From Blakeslea trispora (taxonomy: Eukaryota; Mucoromycota; Mucoromycetes; Mucorales; Choanephoraceae), in NCBI GenBank assembly GCA_025331445.1, contig JAIWNE010000050.1, positions 156,712 to 220,711 of the forward strand: a stretch of 64,000 nucleotides of DNA, given 5' to 3'. Under the pieces are notes generated by a model. It had not been told where the DNA came from and made no database searches. It saw only the letters and a list, made by a program, of their open reading frames with translations. Positions 1 through 9,708 of this stretch are shown piece after piece. Numbering within the stretch: the stretch's first letter is position 1; each line of letters starts with the position of its first letter. Made by a program: the position numbers and the translations under genes.

Positions 1-413
1 AGTACCACTTATAGCATAACAAGGAATTTTTTCTCTCTCATTCTTTACTTTGGCAACATTGGGATGAAAATCAGCACAACAGCAATGTTTCTACCATGCT
101 ATAACTAGTGATCATCATCCTTATATACTCTCTCTCTATTTAAAGTCTGGGAGTATCCTTGATGATGTCTGTAGCTCCATTATTTCCTACTCGAGTCATT
201 TTATTGAATGGTATAGAAAACGCTTGTTTATATTGGCTATTCAAAAAAAAAGAAAGAAATCCTTCTAGTGACCCCAACTCCTAGTGCTATTCATCAATTT
301 CATGCATAGAGTGTATGGGTCATTTTGATTGGTCTGTTTTTGCCCTTTTACCTATTAAAGGTATATGTGGACAAGAATAAATAATATATTTTTTTTTTAA
401 TGAATGATTGACA
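1..413. other. Intergenic, no gene seen
   Basis: AT-rich sequence with short homopolymer and CT microsatellite tracts. I see no convincing coding frame, RNA gene or mobile-element end. Confidence 0.5.
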
Positions 414-917
414 TCATGTATGTTTATGATGTAAAGCCATATTCAGTTTGTTTAATAATCGTCTTCTTCTTAATAGCCGATGATGATGATGATCATCTTC
501 CGGACAGTCTCCAGGCACAGCAGGTTTACCGAGTCGAGTACGAGTCTTTTGCCACCAAACAGGAGGACATGTTGTACCTTGAAGTTCATCTATCACTGTG
601 GGTCTTGTTCGAATACCCATCTTGACTTGTTTCTCTTGTTCTTCTTGTTCTTCTTGTTCTTCTTCTTTTTCTTCTTCTTCTTTTAGTTTTGTCTGCCTTG
701 TCGTCAATGGATGTACTTTGATGAAATTAGGCTTTTGTGTAGATCCTTGTGTTGGATGAAATAAACAATAAAAGACAGAACAAAGCCAATAGACTTCAGA
801 CTGTAATAATGCTAGAGACATCAACATGTATTTTGTGAGTCCTTGTTCTTTTCTGATGGGTGTATTCATGTTGATAATAAAAAATAAAAAAGAAAAAAAA
901 CAGACTTGTTTAAACAC
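414..917 (-). CDS. Possible small protein, function unknown
   Basis: An open frame of up to 167 codons on the minus strand. The central part is a Glu/Gln/Lys-rich low-complexity run encoded by a CTT repeat (about 636-690). It is followed by a non-repetitive segment containing Thr-Cys-Pro-Pro-Val-Trp-Trp and Pro-Ala-Val-Pro-Gly-Asp-Cys-Pro, then a His run. That last segment looks protein-like, but no family is recognised. The start is uncertain: the first ATG lies in T/A-rich DNA and the next methionine (MNTPIRKEQ...) is as plausible. It may equally be an exon of a longer gene or a chance frame kept open by the CTT repeat. Confidence 0.3.
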   Translation of the reverse strand: MFKQVCFFSFLFFIINMNTPIRKEQGLTKYMLMSLALLQSEVYWLCSVFYCLFHPTQGSTQKPNFIKVHPLTTRQTKLKEEEEKEEEQEEQEEQEKQVKMGIRTRPTVIDELQGTTCPPVWWQKTRTRLGKPAVPGDCPEDDHHHHRLLRRRRLLNKLNMALHHKHT

Positions 918-1097
918 ATTTTTTTTTTATGTGAAAAAAAGAGACAGTTAAGCAATGCTTGGCTCATCCATTAAATAAAGCTTAACTTTCTTTGACAACA
1001 ATACATTGACGTCATGATGTCTGATCTCATAAGTGATCTCTATTTTCTGCTTTTTTTTTATATAGATAAATATATGTACACACCATCATCATCATCA

Positions 1098-3571
1098 TTA
1101 TTCAAAAGGTTCATCTTCTTCTATAGGTTCTAGTATAGTCATAGAGATCTGAGCTTCTTCTATCTTGTTCTGCTTAGAATGTCTGAGTTTGATTTTAATT
1201 CGGTCTCGTCCACCATTGGCCAACATCAAAGGTGTGGGTGTGTATTGAAGTGTCTGAAGGACATGATTGATCTGTTGAAGACTCACTCCTTCTTCCATCG
1301 ACCATACCACACGCTTACCAATAGTACCCATCAATCGTGTACGTCCAATCGTCGTCTCTACCTCCAGTTCAATAGGACCCGCCAACTGCTTACCACGGAC
1401 ATAGACCACCTGTAGACCTTGGAACTTACCAGGCACAGGCTCCAATTGAATCAACTGATCCACATCATCCTGTCGCATACGATCCGAAATGGCCTGATAC
1501 ACATTCTCCTTGGGCGCCACCAACGAAACTTCAGATGGCCCAATCAGACCCAGATCAAACTGTTCAAAGACAACATCAATCATACTACCCGGTTGAACTG
1601 GTAGATGGTTGGTCATCTTGCCAAACAGATGAATATTCCAACTGGTATGGAGTTGCGTCTTGAGTGTCTGAAGTGCTAATGGGTTGGGCTGTAGCAACTG
1701 ATGAATATCAAGGTAGTTGTAAGGATAGAGCACATGAGGTGGTAAGATGGTCAAGCCAGCCTGTGTCAAGAGAGCACGGCGGGGTCGAACATACGATGTG
1801 ATGGCCTTGGGTCCACCACAGTTGAAGCATTCAGGATCATACAGGTACGCACTAAAGGCAGCCTCGGCCATCTCTCGGAAAAGACGCCAACCTCGCTTGA
1901 ATCGCATGACACCCTGAGGTAGATAGAGTCCCTGATCATCTAACGTCCAGCTACGATCCGAAATCACTTGAGAATAATCCGATCCAATGAATTCAATCGG
2001 GTAAGGTGGCACACGGATCCAGAGGGCATCCATGTCCATATAGGTCCCGCCATAATGATAGAGCAAGAGGCATCGGATATAGTCTGTCAGATGCCAATAA
2101 AAGAACTTGCCCGTCTCCCATTCGGACCATCGGCTCAGCCAATCTTGTGTGCCCGGTCCAAAGTACCATTGCCAATCCAACAGACGTTGTTGATCAAACT
2201 GAACCACATGGATATGATAGCCTTGATCCGTATAGCTATCAAAGAAATCTTGAGAGAGTGTGTTGGAGATCATAAAGATGACAGCATCCGGTTCATGAAT
2301 CCAGACCATCTCAAGTGCACGCCAATGACGGTCTGTAAAGGTCTCTGGTCCACTGGTCCAACAGACCCAATAGAGAAGGTGCCAATGGGTCTCATTCGAG
2401 TAGATGGAAGTCTGGGTCGATAAGATGTTGGGGATAATCCAATGATCTGTACTGTTCCCTAATTCATCCTTGACATCTTGTGCTATGGTGGGGTAGAGGG
2501 CTGGATCAGGGGAGACACCTCGATCAGAACAACTGAGGCCTTGACGACGCCAATCATCCGATCGTCCATAACAAGGATAACAGAGGGCACAAGGTGGAGG
2601 GGAATCAAGCAGACAACGCTTATGTTCATACAGGCTCATCAGTTGCTGTTGGAATGCTTGTGTGGCAAGTTGTTTGGCTATCATGTCATCTTCACAGGTA
2701 TCCACTGTCAAGATACGACGATCATGGACAGGCTTGATGTTGAAGCCCATGAGCCAGTACGATAGACTGATATCATCGGAGACTGCATATCGGTGTGGAT
2801 GAGGTGTGTAGACAATCATCTGGACAGCAGCATAAGACAGACGTATGAATTTATGCCATGTATAATCAGGTAACAAGGGCATCTCCTTTTCCTCGGAGGG
2901 CATCTGATGGTAGACAAATCCCGACCAATCATCTTTTCGATCTTCAGACAACACTTGATCCCATCGAACAAACATATCGTCTTCTGTCTTGAATAAAGTC
3001 TGATACTGCATAGCTCGAGTGGCTCGAAGGGCTTCCAGAAGTTTTTGACCGGGTTGGGTATCGGGTGCAGGTACGATCAAGAGATCCTCTGTGCTATCTA
3101 ATTCTGGCTGAACAAGTGGAATCAGTTTTGGTTGAGGTGGTTGACCGAGCACAAATCGATAATGTGTATCGGATGGTATCCAGCGCAAGATCGTCTCACG
3201 CAACAATTGACGTCTCTCTAAGCTCTCCTGAGACCAACTGGAGAAGATCAAGATGACAGCTGTGGCTTGTATGGTCATAGCTTGTGTATCAACAGGAGGC
3301 ATGAGTTCTAGGCGACGATAAGGATCGTATTGGATCTGACCTGATAGACAGACAGAGCTCAAGACGAGCAAGATCAAGCCTGATAGCAGAACGCGTCCTT
3401 CTTTAGTCTTGAAGAAAGTCAACAGACTGACCAGTCCAGCCATGACCAGTGGATGAAGTGTGACTGATAAAAGGTGGCTACTGATGATCCATGTGATGCT
3501 TATTGTAAAAATCAAAACAAGGCCTCGTGTGATGGCCTGTTTGGCTTCAAGACGATAACACCATTGTTGCA
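1098..3571 (-). CDS. Bifunctional-looking membrane glycosyltransferase (GT31-like plus GT32/Gb3-synthase-like)
   Basis: Predicted type II membrane glycosyltransferase of about 823 residues, presumably in the Golgi/ER, transferring sugars from nucleotide donors. The N-terminus has two to three hydrophobic segments (about residues 17-55 and 60-80). Residues 100-290 resemble a beta-1,3-galactosyltransferase (GT31) domain: RRQLLRETILRW, then an acidic EDDMF motif near 199, and SDDISLSYWL near 266. Residues 395-690 resemble a DXD sugar transferase (GT32, alpha-1,4-glycosyltransferase type) with YGGTYMDMD at about 508-516 and a downstream NIHLFGK segment. The last ~120 residues look like a beta-sandwich with an INHVLQTLQYTP motif typical of cadherin-like/CSPG repeats. 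Two catalytic modules in one chain is unusual. The first ATG of this exon is at 3571, but an upstream exon is possible because the frame stays open to an acceptor near 3590. Substrates cannot be inferred. Confidence 0.75.
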
Positions 3572-3674
3572 TCAAGCACTGAGTTAGGTGCCATTGCCAA
3601 TAACCTGCTAAAAGACACTTTTTTTTTTTGTAAAGAACAGTTAGCTTTTTTTCTTTCTTCTTCTTTTAATATCA

Positions 3675-3905
3675 TTATCCTTTGCTTTTTTTTTTTTTCT
3701 TTACCCAAAGTATGGCTATACTATATTCAACAGATGAGGTCTGCAAACTGATGGCATAGGTGTCTTCCAGTGCAAGCTTTCCATAGAGAAATGCATACCC
3801 TAAGGCTGGTAAAGTACTGGTAAGACATATCAACTGAACAGAAGACGCATAACGACGAGGTAAACTGAGATTAGTTGAATGTTTATGCCTAAATGTTGGC
3901 AACAT
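3675..3905 (-). CDS. Possible upstream exon of the glycosyltransferase, or a small membrane protein
   Basis: An open frame of 76 codons starting at an ATG, with one hydrophobic stretch (SVQLICLTSTLPALGYAFLY). It ends in a poly-Lys tail encoded by an A-run, which suggests the true exon stops earlier at a GTAAAG donor after an Ile-Leu-Trp codon set. Splicing from there to an acceptor ending TCAG just before the glycosyltransferase start would keep frame, so this may be its first exon. Alternatively it is a separate small protein. No family is recognised. Confidence 0.3.
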   Translation of the reverse strand: MLPTFRHKHSTNLSLPRRYASSVQLICLTSTLPALGYAFLYGKLALEDTYAISLQTSSVEYSIAILWVKKKKKSKG

Positions 3906-3967
3906 CAAATGGGTAAAAAAAAATAAAAATAAAATAAATAAATAAATAATTTTCTCTTATTATTTTA

Positions 3968-4920
3968 TTATTCATCTGTATTGACCATCTCATTAAAAAA
4001 ATCATTGGTTTCTTCTTGATCTCTTTGATCATCAAAGTAAATGTCCATGCTTTCTTCTTCCTTTTTCTCTTCTACTTTTGTCTTTTCTTCATGTCCATCA
4101 AGACCAGGTATCAGTGTGACCTTGACGGGATCCGTGCGATGTTCCAGTTGAGCCTGCAGTTGTTTCGCCATCGCATCAGCCGCTGTCTGAATACTGTCTA
4201 ATGTGTTGGCTTCGTTTAGCTGTTGCATCTGATGCCAGAATTGAGTTTGTTCTTTTTCAAGTAAAGCTAATCGTTCTTCATAATGTGCTTCAAGTCGTTT
4301 TGTCTGTTGTTTTGTTTCTTCCTGAATTGTTCTTGTCAGCTGCTATACGCAATATTTAGTATTTTTGTTTTACCATCTGTTTCTCCAAGTCCTCTTTACT
4401 GAATGAGATATCCAAAGAAGGTGGTACAATGGCATCTTTGATGTTGTCAATATACATGTATGTATTTCCATTTGGGTGTGTATGTCTTTACCTGCATGAT
4501 AAGGTGTAAAGATTTCTGAGAGATAATCATGATTGCGTTTATATCTCGCCATGGCAATATCACGTGCTGATATATCGTCCAGTTCATCTAACTTATTTGG
4601 TCAGATTCAGTTTGCTTTTCTGCATGCACAATATACCTCCTGAAGGTTCTTCTGTCTCTTCTGCTACATTAGGTCTTGATGGCTTAATCTATGTAAGTCA
4701 TTCTCTTCTATTTCCTCTGATTGGTTCTTTTTTTTTTTACCTTTTGAGATCGTTTTGTTGCATTTAATTGTTGATTTCTAAACTGTTGTTGTTGTTGTTG
4801 TTGTTGTTGTTGCTGCTGCTGTTGTTGAAGAAAGTGATTTTGTGTAGGATGAATACCGATCTGACCAGGCATGCCTCTTTGCTGAGGTAAACCTTGTTGA
4901 TTATAATAGTAAGAAGTCAT
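3968..4920 (-). CDS. SWI/SNF complex SMARCE1/BAF57-like coiled-coil subunit
   Basis: Multi-exon gene read from ATG at 4920 to the stop at 3968. Exons are separated by short GT-AG introns near 4742-4690, 4637-4594, 4495-4440 and 4381-4345 (boundaries approximate). The N-terminal exon encodes a Gln-rich tract (CAA/CAG repeat, 4780-4830). A later exon carries LDELDDISARDIAMARYKRN, which I recognise as the segment following the HMG box in animal SMARCE1, with a long Glu/Lys/Gln coiled coil behind it (LTRTIQEETKQQTKRLEAHY onward) and an acidic tail. No HMG box is visible. By family knowledge it would act in nuclear chromatin remodelling. The assignment rests on one motif plus coiled-coil position. 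Confidence 0.5.
4778..4832 (-). repeat. Trinucleotide repeat encoding poly-Gln
   Basis: A run of TTG/CTG triplets on the plus strand, read as CAA/CAG (Gln) codons on the minus strand, inside the first exon of the SMARCE1-like gene. It is a likely length-variable site. Confidence 0.85.
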
Positions 4921-5115
4921 ATAGAAGATGAATTAAAAAAAAATAAAAAATAAAAAAACGCGAAATAAAGATACACACACACACACACAACCGGGGATTT
5001 AAAAATATGCGTCATGACTGGGGGAGTTAAAGGTACGCGCGTACTCTAGAATAAAACTTGTCCTCTTTTTTTTTTTTTTTTTTTTAATTTCTTATTATTT
5101 ATAAAGAACCTCATC

Positions 5116-6175
5116 ATGACTTCTATTGGTACTGGTGTAAGTTTAGATTAAGCCATGGTGTGGACTAAATAACTCATCTCTATCTATTATCTAGTACGAT
5201 CTATCTGTTGCAACCTATTCCCCTGATGGACGCGTTTTCCAAGTGGAATATGCAAATAAGGCAGTAGATAACAGTGGGTAAATACATGTTGGCAATGTCT
5301 CTCTATAACAACCATTAAACTGACTATATTATCAAGTACTGCTATTGGTCTTTGTGTTAAAGATGGTGTTGTATTTGCTGTAGAGAAATTGATTCAATCT
5401 AAATTATTGGTTTCTGGAGCCAATCGTCGTATTCAAAGTGCTGATCATCATATTGGTATTGTAAGTGATTGAACAGAAAAAGAGAGAAACAGATTGGATG
5501 ACTTATCTATTGCTTCTTAAAGGCAACAGCTGGTTTATTGGCTGATGGTAGACATATTGTCAACAGAGCACGTGATGAAGCTCAAGCTTGGAGAGATATT
5601 TACAGACAACCTATTCCTGGTAAGACCATGGCAGATCGTATTGGCCAGTATGTGTCTGCCTATACTTTATATTCGAGTGTACGTCCATTTGGTACAAGTA
5701 CAATCATTGGTACCATGACAGAGAAGGAAGCTCCTTCTTTATATATGATTGAGCCTTCTGGTGTTTATTGGGTAAAGCAAAAAAAAAAAAAAAAAAAAGC
5801 AAGAAAGGGAAGAAATGAGCTTGCTGACGGAATGATATAGGGCTATCGGGGTTGTGCTGTTGGTAAGGGTAAATCAGTTGCCAAGACAGAAATCGAAAAG
5901 CTTGAATTAGAGACCATGACAGTCCGTGAAGCAGTCAACCATATTACTCGCATGTAAGTGGATAATGAAACTCAAAGGAGGATGGTGTTTTAATATGTTT
6001 TGAATTGTTTAGTATTCATACATGTCATGATGATGCCAAAGACAAAGATTTTGAATTGGAATTGAGTTGGATCTGTCCAGAATCACACTACAAGCATCAA
6101 TTTGTACCAAAGGAAATTCAAGCAGAAGCAGAAGCATTGGCAAAGGAATCCTCAGATGATGAAATGGAAGATTAA
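5116..6175 (+). CDS. 20S proteasome subunit alpha type-7 (PSMA3/Pre10 type)
   Basis: Alpha subunit of the 20S proteasome outer ring, controlling substrate entry; cytosol and nucleus. Six exons: 5116-5136, 5195-5277, 5337-5460, 5523-5771, 5841-5953, 6013-6175. They total 753 nt (250 residues), the family's usual length. All introns are GT-AG and the frame closes exactly. The N-terminus MTSIGTGYDLSVATYSPDGR and following FQVEYANKAV are the alpha-subunit signature. SSVRPFGTS, YMIEPSG, KTEIEKLEL and DKDFELELSWI match the PSMA3 subgroup, and there is an acidic Glu/Asp C-terminus as in PSMA3. The start is fixed by the signature beginning at the ATG. It follows a T-rich tract at 5066-5090. Confidence 0.93.
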
Positions 6176-6461
6176 TTCAATAATAAATCTATTGTGCTTG
6201 ATTTGTTTCTTCTTTTTCTAGTGTATATAAGGCAGATTGTAGGTTATCATTATTTCAAACAAAAAAGACATTACTCAAAGTGTGATTGTCAAGTAAAGAA
6301 GAAAGCTTGATTTGTATCTTTTTTATTATTATTGTTAAAGCCTTCGGGTCTATCATTCTATAGGGTTATTTAAACTGAAAGCATGACAAATTTTCTAGCT
6401 TGAGTTCTAAATATCGGTTCCACCTTTAAAAATTCAAGTGTCAAATTATTATCTATTGTAA

Positions 6462-7254
6462 TCATCTAAGCATTTCTTTTACCTTGGTGATTCGCACAGG
6501 GTCTTTTTCGACAGTTGGTTTTTCGGGACTCACACGGAAAGATCGAATAATGGGAATACGTGATCGTCCTTGATGAGCAAGCACTGTTTGGGGTTGAAGA
6601 GGTTTTTTGGATTTCGAGCGTACTGGAATTTGACTTGGCTTTGTTGGTTTCTTTAATACTTTAAATACAAATTCAATTTCCTTTTGAGCTTGTTCTATTG
6701 AATCACTACCAAAAGTAACATTATCTTGCTTATTTTTACCAAATAGAGCACGTATTCTTATATAGCAAAAAAAAAAGAAAGAAAAAAGCGTAAATATTTA
6801 GTATTCAAAAGATGAATAAAACTTACGAATGAGGATGGGTTTTACGTGCTTTCTTGTAGTTGGCAGGTCCCATCAAATGCTTCCATTCTTGAATTCCATT
6901 AGGTTTTGAAAGTACCATGGCATAAATGATTGATCTAATTTTTTTTATAAGGTACCAGACTTGGTTATAGGAACAATAAAAACTTACGTGCTTAACCATT
7001 GAATGAATTTATCATAATAGCTTTGATCTCGGTGCTCTCTTAGTAATATGTGTGATTCCTCAAGTGAAAATTTGATTTCTTTAGCTTGAGTGATCACAAA
7101 TCCTTGAGACAGGATATAATCGACAGTTTCTTTTGTCTGTTGATTCAAAGTGATTAAAGCCAAGGTGGATTCTATGAAATAATATGGTTTCCATAAATAC
7201 AAGTTGATTTTCTCTCACAAATACAAAATTACCTTGGCCTGATGCTGTTGTCAT
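6462..7254 (-). CDS. Nucleoside diphosphate kinase-like protein lacking the catalytic histidine
   Basis: Four exons (7254-7233, 7171-6988, 6934-6827, 6756-6462; 609 nt, 202 residues) with GT-AG introns. The NDK fold is recognisable: ESTLALITLN at the N-terminus, SLEESHILLREH, MGPANYKKARKTHPHSIRALFG, and GSDSIEQAQKEIEFVF. In active NDKs the segment before GSDS is N-x-x-H with His as phosphate acceptor; here it reads N-V-T-F-G-S-D-S, so His is Phe. The conserved Lys of the N-terminal KPD motif is also absent (ITLN). A basic ~70-residue C-terminal extension follows the domain. This predicts a pseudoenzyme or scaffold rather than a working kinase. The resemblance to NME5/NME6-type proteins is general only. 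Confidence 0.8.
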
Positions 7255-7418
7255 GGTATAAAGAAAAAGGAACAAAGAAAAATGTAATTAAAAGAACTAC
7301 TCTTTCTTTACAATGGAATTGAGAAATGTAATCCAGGAAATATTGTAGCTCTTTTTTTTTTAAGAGTAAAAAAATTAACGCATTAAGCAAGTAATTATTT
7401 TATCGGAAACTAACTGTA

Positions 7419-8442
7419 TTGGTTTTTCGAACTGAATTTGCGTAGACATATATGTCGAAAGTTTCACCCCGCTCCGTTTTTGATTTACTCTCGTTATAAT
7501 CATCAGATTTTTGCAAGAGTAGTACCATTCGATCAGAAAAAAGTTGGGAAATTTTTTGGGTTAGGTCTTGCTTCTCTCTGAGCACTATAACTTGAGGAAG
7601 CTTAAAAAGTAGATTTCATCAATTTTGATTAAAAAAAAGGCCACTTTGAACCTCAGAAAGAAGTATGTTTTTTAAACATCATTAGCTTCAACTTGTTCCA
7701 AAAGTGCACAACTATCGTCAAACTCCTTCGAATACTGTCTAGCAATGTTTTCTGTATTCTTACAAGCCGATATCGAAGATTCTTCGTCGATGTTTTGAAG
7801 AAAAGGCTCAAGTTTTGTCTTGAGACTTTCGAATGACAATTGTTCCTCCATTCACCCTTCTTTAAGTTAGTTTCAAAGTGTGCAAGTCCTTCAAGAGAAC
7901 ATCATAGCTCACTACAATGCTTTTTTGTTCTTCGAGTGCTGCTGCAAGACTTCTGACTGTAGATACTCGTCCTTCCTTGTTGTTTTTGTCAACTATTTCC
8001 TTCACGGCAGAAATATATTCCGGCTCCAATTGACGAAAAGGACAACCCATACGTTTTTTTCGGAAGGTTCCGAGCGCTCATTATATATACTCATCGCTTT
8101 CTGAACAGCATAGTCAGCGATGCCAAGGAGCTCAATTAGAGCTTGGTGGAGCTCAAGCTTCGCGATGTTGCGTTGATCGAGCTTCTTATTGAGGATGACA
8201 TTGACCATTCGACTTAAAAGGGCAAAAGTTTCAGTTGTAAATTTTTAGTGTCAAGAATATCTTCTTTGGCGTACATTTTTAGAAAATTGTATTATAGCAA
8301 AGATGAAAGAGTATTAAAAGAGCTTTCCAACCATATGCATATTAACTACGTGCGACCATTCCTTGTGAAGTAGTCACAATATTTCAAAAAAGACCAATTT
8401 TCGGGGTGAAACTTTCGACACAAATTCAGTTCGAAAAACCAA
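7419..8442. mobile_element. TA-flanked TIR element, about 1.0 kb
   Basis: Left end (7419-7471) and right end (8402-8442) are inverted repeats. Each begins TTGGTTTTTCGAACTGAATT when read inward, and both arms carry the shared word CGGGGTGAAACTTTCGAC. The left arm has about a dozen extra bases. Both ends are flanked by TA, as expected for Tc1/mariner-type target duplication. The same TTGGTTTTTC-AACTGAATTTGCG terminus recurs in the hairpin element at 59057-59250. The interior carries a broken minus-strand coding region (separate entry). Confidence 0.8.
7440..8208 (-). pseudogene. Decayed coding region inside the TIR element, function unknown
   Basis: Minus-strand fragments with protein-like composition. 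From 8208: MVNVILNKKLDQRNIAKLEL, helical and Leu-rich. From 8050: a segment with GRVSTVRSLAAALEEQ and VSYDVLLKDLHTL, which looks like a helix-turn-helix. From 7850 down: MEEQLSFESLKTKLEPFLQ. The first two are joined by an A7 run at 8054-8060 where one base changes frame. The last open segment (7585-7400) reads into the left TIR. Possibly the DNA-binding N-terminus of a transposase, but no DDE motif is seen. Confidence 0.4.
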
Positions 8443-9097
8443 TATGTATAAAAAGGTGATGACCAACCAAACAGCGTCATCAAATGCTTTTGTCCTACTT
8501 TAGATTTACGGTTTCCGCTTGAAGCAGTTTCCTAGATTTTCTTCAAGTATAGCCATGATTGCCCTTCTATTGAACAACTGACATCGTATAGTTACTGCCT
8601 CTATTCAACTCTAAGGTTGCTGAGACAACAGACTTAACAAACAATTCAATTATAGTCTATCTTTCTACTTTGAATCATAAAAGATATAGAAATGACACGT
8701 GGTGACACTAGAGATCAAAATACACTCGTTGCACTGCCAATTTGCGGATTCTGAAAAAAAAAAATGTCTCTTCCTTAGACAACTAAAAGCTTTTGCGAAG
8801 AGCAGTGTATTATGATAGCTACAATTCTTCTTCTTTATAAGGCCTTAAAGACTCTGGTTGCATAGGTTTATTGTTGCACTCTTAACGATTCACAATCTAC
8901 GGACAAACACCAACTGACTTTACTAAACCTCCCACGCCTCTGGAATCAAAGTATCAATTTTTTTCTTCTTCTTGGTAAATAGAACATAGAAGACATTCGG
9001 CAGATCCCATTTGACCCTGACATTGCAAGTCTTGGGCTACATAAAACTTATAGCTGAGTTACGAAACAGAAAGGAAATAGAAAGAAATAACTTCTCG
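8443..9097. other. Intergenic, no gene seen
   Basis: AT-rich sequence without a convincing coding frame. Short frames here lack codon structure or family resemblance. Confidence 0.45.
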
Positions 9098-9228
9098 TGA
9101 CAAAGTACATATACAGAGCAGAGCAGCCCAGCGCAGGCTCGTATGTCCTGATTAAACTGATGGTATATATGTTCACTAGTACCAATGACCCTCCAATGGG
9201 AGGCACAGTATTCGCAATGAGAAAAAAC
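9098..9228. repeat. Direct repeat, copy 1 (131 bp)
   Basis: This block is identical by eye to 9253-9383, with 24 bp between the copies. Both copies contain the word GTATTCGCAATGAGAAAAAA. A diverged relative of that word, with coding-like continuation, lies at 15080-15110 and in its inverted partner near 10990. The pair may be a local duplication of an older mobile-element fragment. Confidence 0.9.
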
Positions 9229-9252
9229 AAACAGACAAAGCAGTTAGTTACA

Positions 9253-9383
9253 TGACAAAGTACATATACAGAGCAGAGCAGCCCAGCGCAGGCTCGTATG
9301 TCCTGATTAAACTGATGGTATATATGTTCACTAGTACCAATGACCCTCCAATGGGAGGCACAGTATTCGCAATGAGAAAAAAC
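9253..9383. repeat. Direct repeat, copy 2 (131 bp)
   Basis: Second copy of the 9098-9228 block at an offset of exactly 155 bp. Downstream of it the sequence continues into relics (GATCTTGTGGCAAGATTCCA and an ACAATGTGGCTCGAAATATC word near 9670) that resemble the 15090-15170 stretch. This second copy therefore probably sits in the original context. Confidence 0.9.
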
Positions 9384-9708
9384 TGGATCACTCTTACTGA
9401 TCTTGTGGCAAGATTCCAAGAGACAAAGGTATAGGGGAAAGGAATTTGCCCCATGTTTTTTTCCTCCACCCCTTTGAAATAACTTAATGTTCAACCGACT
9501 TCCTATTTTAGAAAGACTATTTTTTATTCTTTTTCTCTTTTCACACCATTTTGGTATATCAAAGAGCTAAAGGAGGGAAATTGCTCAAATGTGAATTTGT
9601 CTCTATCAATCATACTAATCCAAATAAAGCTGCCTATCACTTATCTGAAGCAAAAAATTGTTTCATGCACAATGTGGCTCGAAATATCTTATGAAAACTA
9701 CAGGCTCA

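Noticed and set aside
480..686. Frame ending in a Phe/Leu run
   Set aside because: Created by a CTT/TTC repeat; no start context or family.
1179..3256. Several plus-strand open frames of 60-150 codons opposite the glycosyltransferase
   Set aside because: They are antisense shadows of the long minus-strand coding exon, with no own motifs or splice sites.
9098..9383. Possible LTR pair because of two identical direct repeats
   Set aside because: Spacing is only 24 bp, no TG...CA ends, primer-binding site or polypurine tract; no internal region.
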